From NCBI GenBank assembly GCA_026988015.1, contig JALSMA010000045.1, positions 1 through 46,653 of the forward strand: a stretch of DNA of 46,653 nucleotides, written 5' to 3'. Made by a program: the position numbers and the translations under genes. The notes below the pieces were generated by a model. The model had not been told where the DNA came from. It did not search any database and was given only the letters and a program-made list of their open reading frames with translations. The DNA is from Desulfobulbaceae bacterium (lineage in GTDB: Bacteria > Desulfobacterota > Desulfobulbia > Desulfobulbales > Desulfocapsaceae). Positions 33,357 to 42,395 of this stretch are shown here, piece after piece (the stretch's first letter is position 1; the number at the start of each line of letters is the position of its first letter).

Positions 33357-34448
33357 ATGATTACGACAGCAGCAGACCTCAAATCCCTGATGAAACGTGC
33401 ACTGCAGACAGATGCTGTGGCACTGGATACGGAATTCATATGGGAAAGAACGTATTTCCCAAAACTGGGCCTCGTACAACTGGCCCTCTCCAATGAAGAA
33501 TGCTTCCTTATTGACCCCTGTGCCATCGATGATCTTTCTTCACTAGGAGCATTACTCGCTGACAAGGGAGTTGTCAAAATATTTCATGATGCCCCACAAG
33601 ATCTCACCATATTACGTGCCGCGACTGGACGTGACCCGCAAAATATTTTTGACACCAGGCTCGCTGCAGGATTCGGCGGTCTCAGCTCAACCTTATCGTT
33701 GGGCGATCTCATTGAATTTTTACTTGACATAAAGCTTGCAAAAAATGAGACGCGCACAGACTGGCTGAAACGCCCACTGAGCAGCAAACAGATAGAATAC
33801 GCCAAGGATGATGTCCGTTATCTGCGTGCCATCCGTATCCTTCTCCAGGCTCGGGTTCTTCCTACAACCCTTCCCTGGATGGAGGCTGAGCTGGCAAGAC
33901 TTAACAGTCCAGATAACTATACAGGAATTGACGACAGTAAACGATATACCAAAATCAAAGGTGCCGGCAGTCTCAACCCTCAATCTCTCGCCATTCTCGC
34001 AGATCTAGCTTCCTGGCGTGAAAAAGAGGCCAGGGAAAAAAATCGCCCCCGGGGGCATATCATTAAGGACACGGTTCTGCTCACCATTGCAAAAGAACAG
34101 CTTCAAGATGCCGATTCCATATTGCGGTGCGGCGAGATATCAGTAAAGAGTGTCACATCCTATGGTGGTAAACTGATAGAAATTGTAAATCAGGGTGTCG
34201 ACCGTCCGATTGAAGAATGTCCTCCATCACTGCGCAATGTCAAACTTAACAAAAATGAGCAGGCCGCACTCACGAGACTACAGGATTACATTACCCTTAA
34301 AAGTGATGTTAACGGAATTGATCCCATATTAATTGGAAACAAGAGTGAACTGAAGCGGTGTATCAGAAACACATCACCCTCCACATCCAGGCAACGCAAG
34401 GGATGGAGAAAAGAGTTTCTCGCAGAAATGAAGGAAATCTGGCAATAA
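33357..34448 (+). CDS. rnd: ribonuclease D-like 3'-5' exonuclease
   Basis: A 363-residue RNase D. DEDD-type exonuclease residues: D24 and E26 (ALDTEFIWERTY), Asp in FHDAPQDLTIL and the Tyr/Asp pair in YAKDDVRYLRAI. An HRDC-type helical domain follows (about 205-290; ILADLASWREKEAREKNRPRG), then a basic C-terminal tail. It trims tRNA and other stable RNA 3' ends. Starts a three-gene unit with the DNPH1-like gene 3 bp downstream. Confidence 0.92.
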   Translation: MITTAADLKSLMKRALQTDAVALDTEFIWERTYFPKLGLVQLALSNEECFLIDPCAIDDLSSLGALLADKGVVKIFHDAPQDLTILRAATGRDPQNIFDTRLAAGFGGLSSTLSLGDLIEFLLDIKLAKNETRTDWLKRPLSSKQIEYAKDDVRYLRAIRILLQARVLPTTLPWMEAELARLNSPDNYTGIDDSKRYTKIKGAGSLNPQSLAILADLASWREKEAREKNRPRGHIIKDTVLLTIAKEQLQDADSILRCGEISVKSVTSYGGKLIEIVNQGVDRPIEECPPSLRNVKLNKNEQAALTRLQDYITLKSDVNGIDPILIGNKSELKRCIRNTSPSTSRQRKGWRKEFLAEMKEIWQ

Positions 34449-34451
34449 CCG

Positions 34452-34880
34452 GTGTCTCCGATAAATATTTATTTTGCTGGCGCCATTCGTGGCGGTCGGA
34501 ACGATGCGGCAACCTACCAGATAATAGTGAGACTTTTAAGCGGCTACGGTACCGTCCTCACTGAGCATGTTGGTGATGAGATCCTGCTCCTGGAGGAAAA
34601 GGCGCTCGCCGAAAGTGAAATTTTCACAAGAGATATGCAGTGGCTGTCCATGGCAGATCTACTAGTTGCCGAAGTCAGTACTCCATCACTTGGTGTTGGT
34701 TATGAACTGGCCATGGCAGAAAATCTTAACATCCCCGTCCTCTGCCTCTTTCGAAAAAAAAACAAAGCACTCTCCGCCATGATAGCAGGAAATCCGTTTT
34801 TCCAGGCAGTAGTATATAAAAACTCCTCAGAGTTAAAGGATGCTGTAGAAATTTTCTTGTCCGAACACAGACTAATATAA
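34452..34880 (+). CDS. 2'-deoxynucleoside 5'-phosphate N-hydrolase (DNPH1/Rcl-like)
   Basis: A 142-residue member of the nucleoside 2-deoxyribosyltransferase superfamily. IYFAGAIRGG, LTEHVGDE, the Asp in RDMQWLSMADLLVAEV (D61) and E85 in SLGVGYELAMA align well with mammalian Rcl/DNPH1, which hydrolyses deoxynucleoside monophosphates, including damaged or modified bases; the D61-to-E85 spacing of 24 equals that of the human pair. GTG start at 34452. It may clean the nucleotide pool beside RNase D. Confidence 0.85.
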   Translation: MSPINIYFAGAIRGGRNDAATYQIIVRLLSGYGTVLTEHVGDEILLLEEKALAESEIFTRDMQWLSMADLLVAEVSTPSLGVGYELAMAENLNIPVLCLFRKKNKALSAMIAGNPFFQAVVYKNSSELKDAVEIFLSEHRLI

Positions 34881-34893
34881 TACCGTAATCACT

Positions 34894-35442
34894 GTGATAC
34901 CATTCATGAAAGCATATTTCAGAAAGATGAAGGGAGGGGGATCAGCTCCCCCGATGACTTCTATCGTAAATATATTCTGGTCCTTTATTGGGGCATTCAC
35001 CGGAATCGCAACGATTCATCTCAGCCCCATGTCTTCTCTGAGCAGTAGTGATTACAATCTGGTGGTAGGTTCTTTCGGGGCATCTGCAGTACTCATTTAT
35101 GGTGCCGTTGACAGCCCCCTGGCACAGCCGCGAAATCTTATCGGTGGCCACATCATATCTGCTCTGATCGGGGTCTACTGCTACCAGTTACTGGCACCTG
35201 ACATCTGGCTGGCCGCTGCCCTTGCCGTGGCATCTGCTATCGTGGCAATGCACCTTACCAAAACCCTGCATCCTCCCGGTGGTGCTACAGCCCTTATCGC
35301 TGTAATCGGCAGCCCGGCGCTACATAAAACCGGATTTTTTTATGCTCTGGTACCCATTGCCCGCGGTGCCTTTATTCTGCTGGTAATCGCCCTTATAGTA
35401 AACAATATCCCAAAAGGTAGACGCTATCCAAAATACTGGTGA
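34894..35442 (+). CDS. HPP family membrane protein
   Basis: A 182-residue protein with about four membrane helices and the name-giving motif LHPPGGATALIAV, preceded by the SFGASAVLIYG and PLAQPRNLIGGHIISAL stretches. HPP proteins have been linked to nitrite transport in cyanobacteria and plants, but the bacterial substrate is generally unknown. GTG at 34894; an ATG at 34906 is an alternative. Ends 43 bp from the convergent U32 gene; no terminator was clear in that gap. Confidence 0.87.
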   Translation: MIPFMKAYFRKMKGGGSAPPMTSIVNIFWSFIGAFTGIATIHLSPMSSLSSSDYNLVVGSFGASAVLIYGAVDSPLAQPRNLIGGHIISALIGVYCYQLLAPDIWLAAALAVASAIVAMHLTKTLHPPGGATALIAVIGSPALHKTGFFYALVPIARGAFILLVIALIVNNIPKGRRYPKYW

Positions 35443-35485
35443 CCCCCCAGAAACAGTGATGGATTCATGATAAAAACAAATACCA

Positions 35486-37879
35486 TCAGGCAAGCCCCCT
35501 GTTATAATTCATCCTCACTGTCCCGGCTAGAGGCCTGGTGCTGTGAAAAGCATCAACCACTTTCTGTCCTGCTGCAGAAACAAAACCAGTTCCCCTGAGA
35601 TCAAGGATAAAATTACAACACCCTCTCTGCTGCAGTTCAGTCACCTCACCAAGTAGTGAAAATGGCTTTGCAGCTCTTGTGACAGTGACTTCTCCTGTTT
35701 TTTCGAGATGGAATAAGTCTCCATTATTACTTTCAAAATCACTCCTCTTTTTGTGAACAGGAAATGGTATTCGAGAGGTGAACAGATCGACCCTTCCGTA
35801 GACGGTGAGAAGAAGCTCTTCTGCCTCAACACGGTCAAGCAGTGCAAAGATATTTTCCCGGTCATCTTCAAGTACAAACGTAAACAGGGAGCATCCCTGT
35901 TCCCTTAAAGTCAACACAGATTGACTGTTCAAGGTATTAAGCCAAGATCCTGCTATTAACTGAATTTTATCAAAGGAGCGAAACATATCAAAATGAGCAA
36001 TGTTATTGATTCGAAATCTTTCAAATCCCATGGCGACCAGTTCCTCCACCATTGCACGGTGCCCCTGCCACTGTTCATCAAAAATAATGGATGGCACATC
36101 CCACACCAGTCTACTTTTCTCCTCCAATGATGCCAACTCCTGTTTTTTCTCCTCGTTCAGCAATATCCTGCCCAAGGTGAGAATAAAATGATATTGAGGG
36201 TACCCTGCCAGAATTGCAATGTCCGCAGGATCGTCTGTTTCAACATAAAGCTGTACTGTTGTTTCTTCTGAGCTTTTTACAAATACAGGAACCGGAAGCT
36301 TTTCGAGCAGTCGCTTTACCCTTAAACCACCCTCGTTCCACTGCCACTCATCAACCTGTTCAGCAAATTTTGCATAAAACTCTCTCCTCACAGCCTTTAT
36401 TCGACTTGGTTTTACAACCACAGCTGGCAGTTTCCCCACTGTAAAATCCCTAAGACGCAACAGTGGATGTCCAGTATGTGAAAAAACCTTCAACAGAGTC
36501 TCTCTACTCAAAGGAGTACGATCTGCCGGAATCATCTCCACAGGATAATCCTCCACCATCACAAGTTGTGTTCCACAAAGCGTTCCCTGAACAGAAAACT
36601 GCGAATTTTCCTCACAACAGCTAACGGACACATCAAACTCTAACGACACAGCATTTGCGCCATTTAATCTGCGGCGGCAGGCTTCCTCGCTCATCGTGAA
36701 TGCCTTGCCACTCCCAAGTTTAAATACAACATCACCAACCTGAAATCGTGCTTTAGGCGGGATGGGTATCGTGGCCATACTCCCTGACGAGACCCGTTTC
36801 ACACTCCGTTTGCCAAGGATAAGTTTTCGAACCGTGAACCCCTGCCCTCCCCTGTCATTCCCCGGCTGTATTCGCAGCCGATCTCCCACAAAAAAAGATT
36901 CTGAAGTTGTGAAATAAATTTTTCCACCTTGTAACCGTTCCACCCTGCCGATAATTGCACCGATCCCTCCCTTCTGTTCAGGCCGAACAATGGCACCGCC
37001 ACCCTTTCCTGAAAGAAACCCCTGGCAGCCTTTTCTACCCATGGCTCCCCCAAGCTTTTCTCTAGCAACAGCAATGGCATCTTTTTCACTTCCCACTCTG
37101 CTGTCAATTACCGTTCGATACGCAGATACAACCGATGCCACATACTCAGCACTCTTCATACGACCTTCAATCTTAAAACTCATGACTCCTGCCCTGGCAA
37201 GCTCGGGTATTAACTCGAGAGAGGTAAAATCACTTGTTGAGAAATAAAATCCTGCCTTCCCATGATGGTGGTAACGTCTCCTACAGGGCTGACCACAACG
37301 GCCACGATTACCACTCCTGCCATCAAGGTATGAGGAGAACAGGCAATGACCAGACATGGAATAACAGAGTGCTCCATGTATAAAATGTTCAATTTCGATG
37401 TTGCTGTTGCAGGAAATAAACTCAATTTCAGCAAGACTCAGCTCCCTTGCCAAAACCACCCTTTCAAACCCCAAACCTTCCAAAACCTTGACGCCGGCAA
37501 GATTATGAACAACCATCTGAGTGGACGCATGCAACGGGATTTCGGGAAAGTATTCATGGACAAGATGATAAAGGCCACTATCCTGTATGATCAGGCCATC
37601 AACACCAAGTCGCAAAAGTTCACAGAGGATTTCTGCCAACTCCGCCAATTCTTCTTCTTTGATAAGTGTATTTAGAGCCACATAGATCTTTTTATTGTGT
37701 CTGTGACAATATCCAATGAGCAACGCGAGTTCCTCAAGTGAGAAATTTTTGGCCTTGGCTCTGGCAGAAAATCTTTTTAGGCCGCAAAAAACTGCATCTG
37801 CACCATTTTCAATGGCCGCAAAAAAAGATTGCACTGAACCGACGGGTGCCAGGAGTTCAGGGGTCACGGAATTATACAT
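35486..37879 (-). CDS. U32 family (RlhA-like) protein with DUF3656 region
   Basis: A 797-residue protein. The N-terminal U32 domain (1-330) has ELLAPVGSVQSFFAAIENGA, the family signature EHFIHGALCYSMSGHC and the cysteine cluster GRCGQPC thought to hold an iron-sulfur cluster. The remainder includes a DUF3656-like section (about 390-520) and a second barrel-like half. E. coli RlhA, which hydroxylates 23S rRNA C2501, has the same first domains but is shorter (about 650). Despite the name peptidase, RlhA-type proteins are RNA hydroxylation factors. ATG at 37879 overlaps the YkgJ-family stop by 8 bp, which may provide the partner. Confidence 0.85.
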   Translation of the reverse strand: MYNSVTPELLAPVGSVQSFFAAIENGADAVFCGLKRFSARAKAKNFSLEELALLIGYCHRHNKKIYVALNTLIKEEELAELAEILCELLRLGVDGLIIQDSGLYHLVHEYFPEIPLHASTQMVVHNLAGVKVLEGLGFERVVLARELSLAEIEFISCNSNIEIEHFIHGALCYSMSGHCLFSSYLDGRSGNRGRCGQPCRRRYHHHGKAGFYFSTSDFTSLELIPELARAGVMSFKIEGRMKSAEYVASVVSAYRTVIDSRVGSEKDAIAVAREKLGGAMGRKGCQGFLSGKGGGAIVRPEQKGGIGAIIGRVERLQGGKIYFTTSESFFVGDRLRIQPGNDRGGQGFTVRKLILGKRSVKRVSSGSMATIPIPPKARFQVGDVVFKLGSGKAFTMSEEACRRRLNGANAVSLEFDVSVSCCEENSQFSVQGTLCGTQLVMVEDYPVEMIPADRTPLSRETLLKVFSHTGHPLLRLRDFTVGKLPAVVVKPSRIKAVRREFYAKFAEQVDEWQWNEGGLRVKRLLEKLPVPVFVKSSEETTVQLYVETDDPADIAILAGYPQYHFILTLGRILLNEEKKQELASLEEKSRLVWDVPSIIFDEQWQGHRAMVEELVAMGFERFRINNIAHFDMFRSFDKIQLIAGSWLNTLNSQSVLTLREQGCSLFTFVLEDDRENIFALLDRVEAEELLLTVYGRVDLFTSRIPFPVHKKRSDFESNNGDLFHLEKTGEVTVTRAAKPFSLLGEVTELQQRGCCNFILDLRGTGFVSAAGQKVVDAFHSTRPLAGTVRMNYNRGLA

Positions 37880-38591
37880 TATTCAAAATATTTTCTATGC
37901 TCTTCCCTTCTATCTCATAACTGAAAATGGCCTGAAGCAGGGGCCCGATTTTATCCATCTCCTCTTCAAGCAGTAGAAAACCTGGTAATGGCAGGGCCTT
38001 TACCACATTTGCAAGGCCCTGCTCTGACATGGATGCAGGGAGCATCCTGAAGTTCTTCCTGTTTTCCGAGGTGCCGCAGAGGGCAAGCAGAACATCAAGC
38101 ATATTCCCAATAAACTTCCCCTGGCCAAGATGTTCTATTATCTGCATGACCGCAGTTGAGGCTGAAAGATAATATTCGGCGATCAGGGCAGGCGTATCAG
38201 GTTTACAAACGCTGCTAGACACAAAACATCGACAAGAAAAAGGACGCACCTTATAGATTGAGCAACAGTTCTCCTCGAGAAACGGACAAACTCCAGTGTT
38301 TCCGTAGGATTCAGGAGTCACATCTTCACCCTGCAGACAACTTGCCGCAAAGCCGTTGGTGGTTACCTGAGGTCTCCTGGTATCCGCTTTCAACTGGAAT
38401 TTCGAAGCAAACCACTCCTCTTTACCATGATCCCGGATATATCGAAGGATCCAATCCCCCTCCACTGCTGTTACTACAACATTCTGAGTGCAGCAGATGG
38501 CACAACCTTTTTTACAGGCAAGCGACTCTTCTGACCATTTTTCAAATTCCTGGAAAATCCGGACAAGAACCTTTTCATGTAACGATATCAC
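37872..38591 (-). CDS. YkgJ family cysteine-cluster protein
   Basis: A 239-residue protein of the putative zinc- or iron-chelating YkgJ/UPF0153 type. Cysteines: CKKGCAICC (26-34), VCPFLEENCCSIYKVRPFSCRCF (shown as family pattern CPFL...C.IY..RP..CR) and others. GTG at 38591 follows AGGAGAGATAG. It overlaps the U32 gene, so the two are probably translated together. Metal identity and substrate are unknown. Confidence 0.85.
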   Translation of the reverse strand: MISLHEKVLVRIFQEFEKWSEESLACKKGCAICCTQNVVVTAVEGDWILRYIRDHGKEEWFASKFQLKADTRRPQVTTNGFAASCLQGEDVTPESYGNTGVCPFLEENCCSIYKVRPFSCRCFVSSSVCKPDTPALIAEYYLSASTAVMQIIEHLGQGKFIGNMLDVLLALCGTSENRKNFRMLPASMSEQGLANVVKALPLPGFLLLEEEMDKIGPLLQAIFSYEIEGKSIENILNNV

Positions 38592-38644
38592 CTATCTCTC
38601 CTCTATAACAAAATCTAAAACCCCAATCAATCACAGCTAAAAAA

Positions 38645-38674
38645 TTGACTTTAACTGGTATTCTCTACTATACA
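38645..38674 (+). promoter_or_regulatory. sigma70-type promoter for the SYLF-domain gene
   Basis: TTGACT (38645-38650) and TATACA (38669-38674) with an 18-bp spacer, 80 bp before the chosen ATG at 38755. Confidence 0.6.
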
Positions 38675-38754
38675 TAGTATTAATATGACCGGTGAGTTTT
38701 TTTCTCATACCATCACCTGTTACCCCCTCCTTCACTCAATTAGCGGAGAATAAA

Positions 38755-39453
38755 ATGTCAATAAAAACACTTACAACCCTGCTGTTATTCTTCACCATCT
38801 CTTTCCAGTTAAAAAGTGTAATGGCTGATGATTATTCAGACACCATGGCACTGGTTGACCAGAGCACAATCCTTATAAAAAGTTTCGGGGAAGACCCGAA
38901 TATGGTCTGGTTCCGCGACAATGTCCAATATGCCAAAGCAGTTTTTGTTGTGCCTCAGATGCTCAAAGCCGGTTTCATCTTTGGTGGTTCAGGTGGTTCC
39001 GGGGTACTTATTTCAAGAAATATGAAGACCAATGTCTGGAGCTATCCTGTTTTCTATTCCATGGGCTCTGTCTCTTTTGGACTCCAGATCGGAGGAGAAG
39101 TTTCACAGGTTGTCCTTATGGTTATGAGCGACAAAGGAATGGACTCCCTCCTTACAACATCATTTAAGCTGGGCGCTGATGCCACTGTCGCCGCTGGTCC
39201 CGTTGGACAGGGCGCTAAAGCTGCTACCGCTGACATCCTCGCCTTTGCTCGCTCCAAGGGGGCCTTTGCCGGTATGTCGATTGAGGGGGCCATCATTAAG
39301 CCTCGTGACAAGTGGAATGCTGCCTACTACAAACAACCTGTTTCGCCAGCTGATATTGTTATAAGGAATGCAGTAACCAATCCCCAGGCCGACAAGCTAC
39401 GCCAAGCTGTGGCTGAGCAAAGTACACTCAAGACAGACAAGGTTAAATATTAA
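38755..39453 (+). CDS. secreted SYLF (Ysc84) domain lipid-binding protein
   Basis: A 232-residue exported protein; signal peptide MSIKTLTTLLLFFTISFQLK with cleavage near VMA-DD. The mature part is a SYLF domain: AKAVFVVPQMLKAGFIFGGSGG, GVLISRN, WSYPVFYSMGSVSFGLQIGGE, and LGADATVAAGPVGQG. In eukaryotes SYLF binds phosphoinositides; bacterial ones are secreted or periplasmic and of unclear role. The ATG at 38755 is preferred (CGGAGA upstream); an earlier ATG at 38692 would hide the signal peptide. Confidence 0.86.
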   Translation: MSIKTLTTLLLFFTISFQLKSVMADDYSDTMALVDQSTILIKSFGEDPNMVWFRDNVQYAKAVFVVPQMLKAGFIFGGSGGSGVLISRNMKTNVWSYPVFYSMGSVSFGLQIGGEVSQVVLMVMSDKGMDSLLTTSFKLGADATVAAGPVGQGAKAATADILAFARSKGAFAGMSIEGAIIKPRDKWNAAYYKQPVSPADIVIRNAVTNPQADKLRQAVAEQSTLKTDKVKY

Positions 39454-39728
39454 CCTGTTCCCATGAGGATTTGCTGGAGATGCAGCCTAGGTTTTTTGAA
39501 AACATTGATTATGGTGTATTGTATCAGTGTGAATTCAAAACAACTAGGTGTACCAGCAGCAAACACCAAGAAGAGAGACGAATGTTTTTCCTGATCCCAC
39601 CAGACTACGAACGATATGGTTACATTCTCAATATGTTGGCATATGGTACTCACTAAAACGTCACGGATTCAGAACTTCCTTTACTTCGTGTTTTAATAAA
39701 AAATTCCAATTTATGAGTAGTCACTGAC

Positions 39729-42080
39729 ATGAAGCCATTTTTCATCAGAACCTGTAACATCATACTACCCTACCTTCTTTTCTCCATATTTTCCATCACC
39801 CCTTCAGCCTTCTCTGCAGAAACTGTCCTGGCCATCCCTGACGACCTGATCGGGCAGAACATGGGTGTCGGAGAGATAAACGAGACCCTCGCCACGATGA
39901 GTGATGAACGGGTTCGCAACCTGCTGAGCAAGGAACTCTCATCCAAAGGGGAAGCATCAACAAATGTTTCAAAAAAAAATGGAGGGTTAGTTGCAGAAGC
40001 AGCATCATGGCTTCATCTCCTCGACGACGACTACTCCAGTAATCAAGATCTCTCAACCAGTTTAACAGCTCGGATAACCCAGATCCCCCGCGATTACATC
40101 GCTGTCGCCAGAATAATTGGCAATGGAAGTTTTGGGAACTTCCTGATTACAACCTGTCTGATATCGCTGATCTTTCTAGTGGCATGGGCCTGCGAATTTG
40201 CTGCACGCCGACTCACTTCAAAATTCAGAAAACAGTTCCAGGAAAAGGCCATTCCTGATCTTGATGGCCCCATGCGGTTTATTGCAGGTCTGATGCTCGC
40301 AATACCTACCGGCATTAATCTCCTTGTATTTTTCACAATGGCTGTCGTTTTCTTTTTCATTCTGCCTGTGAATGACCACCCACCTGTCCGTCTCTTCTTT
40401 TTATCCATTTTATTTACAATCATTTTCTTTAGAGTTTGTTCCCTGCTCTCGCAGGTCTTCTGCTCCCCGCAGTCTGCTGCCCTTCGCGTCCTTCCCTTTG
40501 ACGACAATGTGGCAAAAGCGGTTCACAACGGTACCATACTCTTTTGCAGCTATACCTTTTTCGCCATTATGTGCCTGGCACTGTTACGTGAGCTGGGTAT
40601 CAATCGATTAAGTTTTCATAGCACTGCCATTTTCCACGCCTCCCTGATTATCATGTTCATTATTGTCATGGTTCTCAAGAGCCGCCATTACGTCAAAAAT
40701 CGCATCCTTGAAAAGAGCGAATTATACAAGACTCGAAACTGGGTGGTGGAACAGTTTGCACAATTCTGGCATGTACCAACTCTGTTCTATTTTTTCGTTA
40801 TCTGGCTCATCATGCTTGGTGACATGCTCGCCGGTGTACAACGCGGTAACTCCGCCTTTCTTATGAGTCTGATGATTTTACCACTGTTTGTCATATTTAA
40901 CAGTCTTGGCCAATGGGTTGTCAGGATTTCTATCAATACTTTACAGATCTACAACCCCGTCCCCGGTGACTCAGACGATGAATCACTTAAGGCACAAACT
41001 GCTGAAGATAAGGAAAAGGAAAGAAAACTCTTTGTTTCCACTTCACGGATCATGAGCCTTGCGATCCTTGCCACTTTGTTGGTCTGGGTGCTCAGCCTCT
41101 GGGATGTCCATATTCCTTATGCAACAAATATCACAAAAGCAGTCTTTGAGTCACTCATCGCGATGGCTCTGGGCCTTACTGTGTGGCGTTTTGCATCAAG
41201 TTATATTGAAAAAAAGATGCAGGAAACAACTTCTGAGTCCCCAGAAGACGAAGAGGAAAATGACGAATGGGGATCCGTTGCCTCACGTGGAAGGAGCTTT
41301 ACCATACTTCCAATGCTGCGAAAGTTTATTGCCACCACCCTGTTGGTGATGGTTTCCCTTGTGGTCCTTTCAGCACTTGGAATAGACATTGGTCCTCTGC
41401 TGGCTGGTGCCGGTGTGGTTGGTCTTGCCATTGGATTTGGTGCCCAAAAACTGGTCAGCGACGTTTTTTCGGGTTTCTTCTATCTCCTTGATGATGCATT
41501 TCGGGTTGGTGAGTACATTCAGGCCGGATCAGTATCGGGTTCTGTTGAATCAATTACCCTCAGGAATGTGATGCTGAGGCATCACCGGGGTATGCTGCAG
41601 ATTGTTCCCCACAGTGAACTCGGTTCAATCACCAACTTCATGAGAGGTGGTATCATCGTTAAATTCAACCTTGAATTCCCCTATGATGCTGATGTTGATA
41701 AGATTCGCAAGGTAATCAAAAAGGTGGGAAAAGCCATGCTCGAGGATGAGGAGTTTGGCAAAGATTTCATTCAGCCGGTTAAATCAGCGGGTGTACGTGA
41801 AATAACCGCATCAGTAATGGTTATTCGGGTTAAATTCAAGGCGCAGCCCGGCACCCATTTTGTAATCCGTCGCGAGGCCTATCGAAGAATAACAGAGGCC
41901 CTTGCTGCCCAGGGAATTCATTATGCTCACCGCAAAGTTATTGTGGAACTTCCTGAGCATGAACAAAAGAATCTCCCTGATGACCAGCAGAAGCGACTCC
42001 TTGAGGCAGGTGCCGCTGCAAGCATAGCCCAACTGGAAGCCGAGGAAAAAGAAAAACAGCAGAGTCCGAGTAAAACCTGA
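39729..42080 (+). CDS. large MscS family mechanosensitive channel
   Basis: A 783-residue MscS-family protein, much longer than E. coli MscS (286). Signal peptide up to about residue 30 (FSITPSAFSA-ET), a periplasmic N-terminal part, then several membrane helices (about 130-560). The pore-lining helix and beta domain are clear: LLAGAGVVGLAIGFGAQKLV, FSGFFYLLDDAFRVGEYI and IVPHSELGSITNF. An acidic cytosolic loop (ESPEDEEENDEWG) precedes the channel core. It should open under hypo-osmotic tension. Followed by a hairpin-rich gap before glgP. Confidence 0.88.
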   Translation: MKPFFIRTCNIILPYLLFSIFSITPSAFSAETVLAIPDDLIGQNMGVGEINETLATMSDERVRNLLSKELSSKGEASTNVSKKNGGLVAEAASWLHLLDDDYSSNQDLSTSLTARITQIPRDYIAVARIIGNGSFGNFLITTCLISLIFLVAWACEFAARRLTSKFRKQFQEKAIPDLDGPMRFIAGLMLAIPTGINLLVFFTMAVVFFFILPVNDHPPVRLFFLSILFTIIFFRVCSLLSQVFCSPQSAALRVLPFDDNVAKAVHNGTILFCSYTFFAIMCLALLRELGINRLSFHSTAIFHASLIIMFIIVMVLKSRHYVKNRILEKSELYKTRNWVVEQFAQFWHVPTLFYFFVIWLIMLGDMLAGVQRGNSAFLMSLMILPLFVIFNSLGQWVVRISINTLQIYNPVPGDSDDESLKAQTAEDKEKERKLFVSTSRIMSLAILATLLVWVLSLWDVHIPYATNITKAVFESLIAMALGLTVWRFASSYIEKKMQETTSESPEDEEENDEWGSVASRGRSFTILPMLRKFIATTLLVMVSLVVLSALGIDIGPLLAGAGVVGLAIGFGAQKLVSDVFSGFFYLLDDAFRVGEYIQAGSVSGSVESITLRNVMLRHHRGMLQIVPHSELGSITNFMRGGIIVKFNLEFPYDADVDKIRKVIKKVGKAMLEDEEFGKDFIQPVKSAGVREITASVMVIRVKFKAQPGTHFVIRREAYRRITEALAAQGIHYAHRKVIVELPEHEQKNLPDDQQKRLLEAGAAASIAQLEAEEKEKQQSPSKT

Positions 42081-42395
42081 TCGACAATAAGCGCTATACA
42101 ATTTTCACAATACACGATAGCATACAAATAAAATCTTGTCGTCAACTGTACTCTGCACAGTTGGATACATTCCTTCCTGTATCCATACTGACCTTGGTAA
42201 TTATGACATTGGGATCTGTTATGAAAACACTTCAAAATCCGGGTGCACAAAGACTCACAGGCCTCCCTGACTGGCACCCATTGACTATGCATCATTCCCA
42301 ATGGATCCAATTATAAAGCCCACACACCCGTGACCCAACAAAACAACAAGCAACCCCTCCAAATTATCTGATTCTTTTTACAAAGGAGACTTTTC
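42081..42395. other. structured intergenic region between mscS-like gene and glgP
   Basis: Without a gene but rich in inverted repeats. CAACTGT/ACAGTTG (42143-42149 with 42157-42163) and GGATAC/GTATCC (42163-42168 with 42179-42184) abut. CATTGGGA at 42207-42214 matches TCCCAATG at 42296-42303 and encloses GGGTGC/GCACCC (42241-42246 with 42274-42279). This may be a structured RNA leader of glgP, which has a good AGGAG ribosome-binding site 8 bp before its ATG. Confidence 0.45.

Noticed and set aside
39480-39656. Short plus-strand frame between the SYLF gene and the MscS gene (MQPRFFENIDYG...)
   Set aside because: GGAG lies too close to the ATG, no homology recognised; too weak to call without comparison to relatives.
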